DNA of 64,000 bases from Paramacrobiotus metropolitanus (Eukaryota; Tardigrada; Eutardigrada; Parachela; Macrobiotidae): NCBI RefSeq assembly GCF_019649055.1, contig NW_026570239.1, positions 62,001-126,000 of the forward strand, read 5' to 3'. The notes under the pieces were generated by a model, which was not told the origin of the DNA, searched no databases, and worked only from the letters and a program-made list of their open reading frames with translations. Positions 55,641-64,000 of the stretch are shown piece after piece (the stretch's first letter is position 1; every line of letters begins with the position of its first letter). Made by a program: the position numbers and the translations under genes.

Positions 55641-56623
55641 ATCCGGCCCTCTCGGTACATTTTCAGTACAAGAGTTAGCGTAACGGATTTATATTATCAT
55701 TACCTAAACACTGTAGCTAATATCGTAACCGTGAAAAGTTATTTATCGCTGTTACCGTAGCGGTTCAGTCACTACCGCTACCGTATCCGCAGTACATTTG
55801 CAGTTGCCGCGGATTACCGTGCATTGTAACGGGCAACCACTATTCGCAACGGAGTACCATTACAAAATTGTTGTAACGATTTTTTTGCTAGCGTAACAGA
55901 TAACCGTTTCGACAGTTACCCTGATACGCTATACTGTTACCTGTTACCGTTACCGTAACGGTATACCGTACGTATTACCGTAACTGTTACAGTTAGCGTA
56001 AGGAGATACAGCGATAAAATGCTGATGCTTTAAGAATTGACCGTTTTTATAGAAAGGGCTCAAGGCGACGCCAAACATGAATAAGCGCAGCAAAGCACCT
56101 GGCGCAGTAAGTACAGCGGAACCACTTCGTTTTCCTTTTTAGAAATACATTTGTTTTCTTTTCGCTGGCATTAGAAAATTTTGTTTCTAAAAACTAATAC
56201 GAAACCCAAAAGTTAACTGAATGTACAACCACGGTATTCATTAAAGGGAATTTTGCGGCTTGCGCCCTGCCGAAGCCTGCATGTTGTGTGTGTAGTTGTA
56301 GAGGTACGGCTAAGAAACGCATTCGTGCGATGGAAACCTTTGTAACATGATTCACAACATTATAAGGCCTTCAGCAAATGTTGAAATACTCGAAGGTCCT
56401 CAACCAATATATAACTTTGTAGACCAGTGGAGTTGAGTTCGGTCATTCAAGCCAAACGTCACCATAAGATCATAACGAGTAACATTACCTTGAAACGATG
56501 ACGTAGCAAACCATGCTAATCGAAGTCAGGAACCGTTACTACCGCCACTATCGTTAGCAATTTTACCTACATTAGCGCTGACTTTACAAGACCAATTGAA
56601 CTGCCTTCATTTTGTAATGACTC
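55641..56623. other. Degenerate GTTACC/GGTAAC-rich zone, no gene
   Basis: From about 55680 to 56000 the sequence is dominated by degenerate GTTACCGTAACGG motifs on both strands. Similar motifs recur at about 56540-56770. The rest holds no gene. Confidence 0.6.
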
Positions 56624-56663
56624 AGTGGTGAAAGCTGGTAACGCGTTACCAGCTTTCACCACT
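56624..56663. repeat. Perfect 40-bp palindrome
   Basis: The 20-bp half AGTGGTGAAAGCTGGTAACG is followed without spacer by its exact inverse, centred between 56643 and 56644. It lies in the GTTACC-rich zone. Confidence 0.95.
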
Positions 56664-56789
56664 CTAATTAAGCGTTACCAATAACAAATGTTACGCTACC
56701 ATAACTATAACATGTTATCGTAACTATCTCAGTTTCTTTTACCGTAAGGGCTACCGTAACAACTATTGTTAGCGGATTGCCGTCACCCT

Positions 56790-57420
56790 TGCTGTTGAAA
56801 CTGAAAGCGTAGCCAATGGCCGAGCAGCGGCCTAAGCATGCCGCAGCGTAGAGAGCGGAGCAACAAGTGAAACCAAACGGCTCGATTCTTCTTTCTTCCA
56901 AAAACATTTTTTAAGGTGTATTTCAGACGTTTCATTATCGCGATGATACAGAAGCGAATAGACGTTTCTACGGAAATCGAAGGCGGAGCCGAAGGCGACA
57001 TAAGCTGCGGCGTGAGCAAGCGCAGCGCAGCGAGCGGAGCAGCAAGTAAAACAAGTCTTTGTTCCAAAAGATTTTTTACGGTGTAGTTCAAACGTTTCAT
57101 TATAGCGATGGGACAGAGGCGAATAACCGTTTCTACGGAAATCGAAGGCGGAGCCGAAGGCGACGCAGAGCTGCGGCGTGAGCAAGCGCAGCGCAGCGAG
57201 CGGAGCAGCAAGTAAAAACAAAGGATTATTATTTATAAAAATAAAGGCTTCGGAAACGGTTTTGTCTACGGTTCAGTTTAGATGTTCAGTTTAGATGTTT
57301 AGACAGTAGCGAGTAACTGTTTCTAAAGAAATCGGAAACGGGGCCGAAGCGACGCCTAGCGGCAAAAGTAAGCGCGAGAGAGACTAGGCGCTGCGAGCAA
57401 AGCAGTAAGTAGAACGTAAC
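56790..57420. repeat. About 165-bp tandem repeat, three to four diverged copies
   Basis: Equivalent points at about 56976, 57141 and 57331 carry AAATCGAAGGCGGAGCCGAA, followed by GCGGAGCAGCAAG and GTAGTTCAAACGTTTCATTA. The third copy is diverged. A fragment occurs at 2812-2880. Minus-strand frames of up to 142 codons across it are repeat artefacts. Confidence 0.75.
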
Positions 57421-60005
57421 GACTTTTTTCTTTTTCTTTTCGCTTTCTTTCAGCCTTTGTTTTAAAAAAACAGGATTTTAAAGATAACTCTATCAAAGTT
57501 CAAATTTGAATTCTTGCAAATAAAATGGGAATTTTTTGAGTGATTGATCAAAGTTTCTCATTTTGTGCTACACCATTAATCTTCAACTTCTAACATGAGC
57601 TCATTTATAGAATTGCATATTAGTTTATTTTGAAAATTAATAAGATAAACCTAATTGATAAACATTTTTGTTTCTTTACTGAGAAAAATAATAAAGATCC
57701 ATGTCAAGGGTTTTATTATTATAGAAAGCGTCGCATTTAATAGTCATTTTCACGGAAAAAGAAAAATTGGTAAAACTCCCATTCCTGGAATTATTGCCAC
57801 CAAGCACTGAATGAAGTACTGAAACGATAAATCGTTTCCGCAGCAAATTAGTGGAAAATTATTGGACACAGAAATTTGAAATCTCCGCCGGTGCGTTTCA
57901 GAACCAGTGCGGTTCCATCGGCATTCGCGTCTTCTTTTGTAAATCGTTGTGCAAATGCATCCGCAGCAAAAAAATCGCTCTAAATTGCAGGTGCTTTTCA
58001 AAAATCTCTCCAGTAAGTAATTCATCGTTTTTGCCTTTGCAAGCGGTGGTTTTCGAATTTCAATCGTGAAAACGATTTATCTGAACTGACGATGGCCGGG
58101 GCTGGGGTTCTTAAACGGGCTCGAAAACTTCCCAAGCAGTATAAACGGACAAGCTGAGCGTAGCTACTGAATTGGCTCTGGAGGTGACCGGCATAAGTCT
58201 TATCGGTTTTGGGAATGAAATATCGATACTGGGAATAAGAAACTGAAGAAATAAGACCAGTATCCCAATGTAAAGAATTTGGTGCGGCGGAGAACAAGCG
58301 GAATAGGCGGCCATGTGCGGTAAAGCATTAGCAGTGCCCGCGCTGTAGTTGCTGAAGGAATCGTTTTAAAATTAATATACCGTGTCAGCATGATCCCGTA
58401 AAACCTCATTAAAATGATGGTATCGCGTCGGCATCGCAGCGGTGGCAAAAACAGACTGATATCTGAGCAGATCTGTTGATAACTCGGCATATGCAAAAGA
58501 TACAAAAAGCTAGGTAGACTCTCAACTACTTGGTTAGGTTGTTGTCTCACCCTGCCAAGTCTTTTACAACAAAAAAATTTACACGCTCGCTCGCTTGCAC
58601 TAAGGGCGGTTACGACCTTCTATACTAGTAATAAATAATGGGAAGTTTACTGTCCTTGCACGGAGCGGTTGCTCCCTATAAGCTTCAGACAGCGAGACAT
58701 CAAAAATACAAAAATCTAAGACAACATCATCAAGTGATAACATTACAACATGGTTACGACATTAAGCACTAGCATGAACTTGTGTGCCTTATACTTGTGT
58801 GCCTTTTTCTGCAAAATTGGAAAGAAATCGGTTCATAATGAGACTTTTGATACACCGTCTTGCATTCAAATTTTTCGGAATTTTATTTTGCCCAGAACTT
58901 CCCAACCGGATGTTGCGCGCACAAACGGTGTTCACACCTACTTATGCATCTGCTTGCTGCATACTTTTATTTATATTGTTTAACTCTGTGTCTAGAAACA
59001 TCGATCGCGAAGACCACCAGAAACATCTACATACGAGTTTTGTTCATAAACGTTTACTGCAGTAGCTTGTAATAGAGCGTATGTACTCTTTCCTCATCGA
59101 CACGGAGGCACATAAATTTAATACTTTGTTCAGTGTAAGCAAAGCCTACGAGTAAGACACAAAAGCTTACAAGTTAGATGTGAAAAATACTGATTACATG
59201 TTGGATTTGAATATCGGAGACGGCTTGCGTTTAAGACCACCCGCGCGGGTCACTGACTTTGCATTCTTTATCGTACCGGTTGCGCTTAAAATTGGTTGTT
59301 CTAAATTTAAACGATTTGTTTATGCGTCGGTTGTTCTCCCAACTCGAGCAGTCATAATCATAAATCGGTCATAAAATTCGACTCAATAATACTGTATTTA
59401 TACAGACCATCGGCGGGCTTTCGTAAAGAATAGAGCGAAAATTAGAAACTCTAGGCCAGGCTTGTCAGTCAAGCCATCAACAGCTGTTCCTGTAGCCCGT
59501 CGTACGGAGACATGGGTAATACGAGTACGTATCATCATAATATGAAAACGAACTTCCTGAGTAACCAAACTGTGAGAAAAAGCAAAGCACGAAGGTTCTG
59601 ATATCACTGATACAGAGTTTGTAGTTCTGGTATCAGTAATATGTAGCTAATGTTGGTAATTTTACTTCCCGTATTTTTTGAATTAAAACCCCGGGGCTTC
59701 TAACGTTTTATCAGTACTCGGAGAAAGGGTGGAGGAGGATAATTTGGTGGAGTAATTAGACGAATAAAGCGGGTATGATTGTATAATAATATATGGTAGG
59801 GTTTTGGAAGAATGCTTCAACTATGAAAAACAAGTGGAACTGGTACTACTTGCGGCAGTTTGTTTAACGCAATCGGAACACAGAACTGTAATTGCTGCAC
59901 CGAATTTTGAAAGTAAAATGTTGATCGCGCATTAACACACTGCGCAAAAACTGATACACTCAAATACATTACTGAAAACAGGTAACAGTACTCATCAAAG
60001 CAAAA
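57421..60005. other. Intergenic; diverged foldback arm at 58750-58960
   Basis: No gene called. On the minus strand between 58550 and 58022 three frames are open at once with hydrophobic stretches, so coding cannot be assigned. At about 58750-58960 TAATGAGACTTTTGATACAC and AACCGGATGTTGCGCG match the right arm of the 16-kb TTAA foldback in diverged form. Confidence 0.4.
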
Positions 60006-60960
60006 TTTCATTTAACGCTGCCGCTCCTTCCATTTTCCGGAGTACGGAAGCGACGTTGCCTGAACTTGCCTCGCTGAATTTTCAGCGACAGTCGTTGGCG
60101 GAGGAATTCATGGGAGCGAGGTTCACTCGTATGAAGTTGGAGTCCCCTGCCGATTTCTTTCACCAACAGGGTAGCGGACTTACCCAATGTGCCGAGTGTC
60201 TCAAAACCTAGCGGTGTAAAGATTTATCTGCCATTCAGATACGCCTACAGCCGCATTTTCTTATCCTCGGCTTGCGCGGCGGCTAAACCAGCGGTGACCG
60301 TGGTGGCCCACATCAACAGGAATGTTGCACCGATGTGGATTTCCGGTGAGACAAAGCAACGATGTCCACGCAGGTCACATCCCACGCAAGGCACAAACCG
60401 CGTTTCCAGCCAAAAGTGGTGTATCCATCAGGGCGACGTTCCGAAGTGTGGGACGTTCCCCGCGGCTCCAGTCTTGCCGGGATCCCAGCCGACACTAACG
60501 ATCTGCACACAATGCTGTTTAGGCCGCCGTGACGTGCGTGTTTCCCAACAGAGAAGGAACAGGATATGGCCATACAGTATACACATCAACAGGAATGTTG
60601 CACTTGGCACATGGATGTGGCTGACAGATGGCTGCACCCAGTCTCAGACCAACTGATATCTTTACCGTATCATCGTCCAGGAGGTTACCGATGTGTGCTG
60701 AGACCAGATGCGAGCTTCCGGTGTTGACTGAGCCAAAAGACAGACGGGCCTGATTGACTTCGTCGTCGCGGAAAATATCCAACAGAATTGGCAGCGATAC
60801 ATTGCACAGCGGGAGTTCGTTGTGCTTTATGAAAAGCCGGTTTTGGGAGATCTGGCAGGCGTGCGTTGATCCTCCTCGATTCCATGGCCTTTAGACATCT
60901 GTGACAGGGTGATCGGGAAGCACTCACCGCCGTGATGGCGAGGCAAAAGTAAACAGTTCT
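60006..60960 (-). pseudogene. Decayed 3' end of a non-LTR retrotransposon (copy 2)
   Basis: Homologous to the C-terminal third of the larger copy at 61335-64000. In order on the minus strand: GNLLDDDTVKISVGLRLGAA, a CAKC zinc-ligand start, then RRPDGYTTFGWKRGLCLAWD and VTCVDIVALSH (the nuclease-like core), then FETLGTLGKSATLLVKEIGR and RQRLSLKIQRGNVASVL near the end. Frames shift several times and stops occur after KKMRL. A 20-bp segment (ACATCAACAGGAATGTTGCA) occurs twice, at 60311-60330 and 60583-60602, marking an internal duplication. It is clearly dead and more decayed than copy 1. Confidence 0.8.
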
Positions 60961-61334
60961 AACCGCTCGCATGCCAATTTCAACGTTGAGCACTTCTCGG
61001 CCATAGCCGGACCTATGGTATCTTCCAAGATCGGTGCACTTAGCAATAGGAAGTGTGATTCTGTCAGAATTCGGAGCCTAGGGTGCATGCGCTGAAAGTC
61101 TGGATATTGCCACTACGTGACCAATTTATCTGAAATAAATTGGTCAGGTAGATATCCAAAGTAGTGGCAATATCCAAAATAGAATGTAACCGTAGTCAAA
61201 GGGAGTGTTTCGAAGGGAGTGTCGTCTTTGATTTTTTAAAAGAAGGTGACAACAACCAGCATCTTAGAAATTATTAATAGAATTATTCTTTATTTCTCAA
61301 TATGTAACAAGGCGAGCTCGCTCAACAAATATCA
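60961..61334. other. Spacer and 3' tail of retrotransposon copy 1
   Basis: Probably the 3' untranslated tail of copy 1. A minus-strand AATAAA lies at 61289-61294. A nested hairpin is at 61101-61176. Confidence 0.4.
61101..61176. repeat. 76-bp nested hairpin
   Basis: The outer arm TGGATATTGCCACTAC is exactly inverted at 61161-61176. An inner pair, GACCAATTTAT and ATAAATTGGTC, surrounds a short loop. It lies just beyond the coding end of retrotransposon copy 1. Confidence 0.7.
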
Positions 61335-64000
61335 TCAAATGAAGAATTTGTCCCAATTAACATGAGAAGGGACCGTGCACAAAACACTCATAGCGTTACC
61401 ACGCATAATCTCCAAACTTAAACGTTGAAACAAAAAACAAGTAGAGCGACTCTCACCTGTCCTTAAAAACAACTTCTTACCGATCTCCTTTAACGTTAAA
61501 ATGCCGGTCTCACACCAAGTGCCAAAAGTCTCACATGCAAAAGCGACAAAATTACAGCGATCAGTAAGCGACTTATATTTATTTTCCAATCTTCTGCCGG
61601 CAAGCCAGTTCGGCGGCAGCGCCAGCACACTTTGAGGTCGCGTAGATGTATGAATCCGCCATCGTGTCTCTGCAAGTAACGTCCCATACTAAGGGCTGTC
61701 CGCGGTACCACTTCCAACGCGTAGCTCCATCCGGACGTTTTCCGTTTTCGCGCAAAAAGCCAATGGGCTCCGGGTATTACTCAATGCCGGTATTACACAG
61801 CGCTCGCAATATGAAATCGTTAATGCCGTTATGACGTTCCCTTCTCCCGATGCATTTCTTACACGCTAGCCCATGGTATCCGTTTTCGGCAACCTCTTTA
61901 CCACATCTCGCACACGAATGCTGCTCCACGATCTTAGCGCCAAGCCACAGGCCAACAGAAATGCGGAAAGTCTGATCGTCCAGGAAGTTGCCGAATACTT
62001 TCGCGGGAAGGGCGTTAAGCCAGGCCCCGGCGTACTTCGTGCTAACTGCTCTCAGACGTGCTTCTGCTCTTTTATCGTCACCAACATTATTCCACAAAAC
62101 GTCGACGTCCTTTTGTATTACCGCGTTATCCCATACGCATTGGTGAACACGTGCCAGATCCAACGGCAACTCGTCACATTCAGACTCCAGCTTCCAATTT
62201 TCGCACGCATCGTTGACCAACTGTTCGCTGTTGCCGTTGAAAATTTGAAATGTTAACTGGCGAGTCGAATGCATGGAAGCCAAAAAGGCCGAAGAAGCCA
62301 ATGCTTTCGCACGCCGCACACCCAAACCTCCTTTGGCAACAGGGAGCACTGCCTGTGTGTACACAAGTCCGTCCAACTTGGTATTAGTGATTTCTTCTAG
62401 AGCATCCTTAACGTGCCTGTCGAAATCATCCAACAGCTCCGGCGCTTTCCAGCACGGACTGCAACGCAGCGTATACATGAGCTTCGGAATGGAGAGGCAG
62501 TTCTGCAGAAGGTATAATCCGTGGTGGGCGTTAAGTAATTTCAAGCGTTCTGTAAAAATTTTTAAAGAGGCAGTTTTCTGTTGCAGTGAGTGTTTCACAG
62601 CCTCATCAGTTAATGGTGCACCAAGAAACGTTACCGTTTCAGGCTGCAAAACAATCGCACCGGGAGCAATTGAGTGCAGCCTGTTCTTGGCCACCTCGCG
62701 TTCTGCTGCATTTCCACCAATTAGCAGCATCTTGCACTTTGCAGGGTTCAGTTGGAGTCCAGCGGCGCTGCTGGCGGCGATGATTGCTGTTAGATCGTCT
62801 GCCACTTCTTCCAGTGTGCCTCCCAAAGCACCGTCATCCAGGAAAAACACCCTCAGTTTTGATGACAAACTAGTGCAGAAAAGCAACGAGGCGATGCAGA
62901 AAAGCAGTGGTCCTAACGGATCGCCTTGTTGGATCCCCGTGGCGGACGCCACGTTCTCGTCACTACCGCTGCATGACAGCACGGACGACGCTCCATAAGC
63001 ATTCAAAACGAACGGATAATACTCTGGAAAATGTTCTAGAACAGACTGTAACATAACATCACGACGAACAGTGTTAAAAGCATTTCGGAAGTCGATTTCA
63101 AACAGGACTCGTAGGCCAACGTTCTCTTCGGAAATGAAACTTCTGACGGCGTGTACTGCTGCCTCTGCTCCGCCGCGTGTACCACATCCAACTTGGACGG
63201 GAGTAAACAGTTCCATCGCTTTCTTTCCACACCGCTTTGCAACAATCCTGGCTGCCAGTCTTCGTAGAACGTTACCCACAGCAATAGGCCGAACGCCGCC
63301 ATCCTTTGACAGGGCAATCAGGTTTGCGCCAAACAGAGCAGGTCTTAGCTCCTCCGGTAACTTACCTGCCACGATAAAATTAACTAACTTGCAGAGTGCA
63401 ATACATAACGGAGACTCTACGGCATCTTTACAGCTCAGCATATCTTTGATGTGCTGGGGACGTAAGCCATCCAGACCTCCTACAGAGCCGCTGGGAAAGC
63501 TAAAAACGGCACTAATAACTTCAGCGGCTGTAACAGGAGTAAATGCTGGTATGTCGATGGCGCTAAGTGAGGGGAAAACAGTGTCGATAGGGGCATCGGG
63601 ATGCTTTGAGTGCAGAACAGACAAAACTTGAGCGTCTATCTTCAAAACACTTTCTTCCGACGCCAAGCGAGCAACTGCTTTGTGAACAGAGCACTCGTTA
63701 ATATACGATTCAACCATACGGCGTAGGTGCTCTGCATCATTTGTCGACTGGTTACCGCCACGGGTACGGCTTGCGGGGGTGCTGCTAGGGGGGACCTAAC
63801 TCGGCTTTCAAAATCACGTAGCTGACGTCGAAAACGTCCGGTAAGAGTTTCTTTCTTCTTTGACGAAACCTCTCCATCAGTAGCGAAGCACTGTGAGGCG
63901 AACAGGAGCAGGGAAGTCCAGTTGACAATGGTGGGTTCCTTCACACATTGCTCAATAGCTCTAGCAACGGTTTCTGCTGCTAGTGCACGGGCTGCTCTTA
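61335..64000 (-). mobile_element. Non-LTR retrotransposon (copy 1), RT plus CCHC plus nuclease-like C-terminus
   Basis: The main frame, 63717-61777 (646 codons), has reverse-transcriptase motifs in order: RPIAVGNVLRRL, motif A IDFRNAFNTVRRD, motif B TGIQQGDPLGPLLF, motif C FFLDDG, motif D LNPAKCKMLLIG and TFLGAPL. A zinc-ligand set CARC...YHGLACKKC follows. After an in-frame stop at 61777 the same frame gives GKRPDGATRWKWYRGQPLVW and DVTCRDT, a restriction-like endonuclease pattern, then AAELACRQK; a further frameshift near 61575 leads to the end at 61335. The upstream part, in another frame (63944 onward), includes NWTSLLLFASQCF and runs off the window. One stop and at least two frameshifts show that this copy cannot make an intact protein. 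Confidence 0.85.

Noticed and set aside
56783-57221. Minus frames of 129-142 codons with LLAAPLAALR repeats
   Set aside because: They overlap in two frames and come from the GC-rich 165-bp tandem repeat.
58022-58550. Hydrophobic minus-strand frames as a receptor gene
   Set aside because: Three overlapping frames are open at once, and none aligns with the receptor blocks or has splice support.
62273-63631. Long plus-strand frames opposite the reverse transcriptase
   Set aside because: Shadow frames of the minus-strand RT coding region; no domain of their own.

Overview
This is a eukaryotic, animal-type nuclear window. Genes are split by short GT-AG introns (60 bp to about 0.3 kb, with one of about 3.1 kb), gene density is low and non-autonomous DNA transposons are plentiful. 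The gene families are ecdysozoan-like: lineage-specific seven-helix gustatory-receptor-like proteins, a secreted EB-type cysteine-rich protein, a YPEL5-like protein and an F-box protein. From memory of similar F-box and receptor families I lean towards a tardigrade, but nothing in the sequence proves it.

Layout. 0-5.6 kb: a tRNA-like Pol III unit, a foldback repeat and a 51-bp minisatellite. 5.98-7.57 kb (minus): a gustatory-receptor-like gene broken by a 179-bp hAT-type MITE. 9-10 kb: two foldback repeats with short-unit arms and TTAGG-rich cores. 14-17.1 kb: a nest of inserted elements; two of them sit inside open reading frames that read through once the element and one target-site copy are ignored. 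17.9-29.3 kb: three tandem receptor genes (A, B, C, plus strand) sharing one exon plan, with a five-exon EB-domain gene antisense between A and B. 30.8-31.3 kb: an orphan C-terminal domain of an AIG1/IMAP-like GTPase. 33.6-34.7 kb: a tandem repeat of about 257 bp. 35.1 kb: the YPEL5-like gene. 37.1-39.2 kb: a three-exon F-box gene (minus). 43.7 kb: an unrecognised membrane protein. 47.2-51.6 kb: a second intact receptor of the 6-kb type, whose long intron holds two transposons. 53.7-57.4 kb: satellites, a perfect 40-bp palindrome and a 165-bp repeat. 60-64 kb (minus): two decayed copies of one non-LTR retrotransposon, the larger running off the window end.

The five receptor genes form two subfamilies. 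A/B/C end with exons of 69, 111 and 60-63 nt and a final helix TFxxCVSFV. The 6-kb and 47-kb genes end with exons of 153 nt and 120-147 nt and a final helix ending VIQDIDN. Both resemble the split C-terminus of insect gustatory receptors. No operons or shared pathways are evident; the region looks like a chemoreceptor cluster within repeat-rich DNA.

Intron joins were derived by eye from GT-AG signals, preserved reading phase and alignment among paralogs inside the window. No database search was possible, so family names rest on motif recognition.
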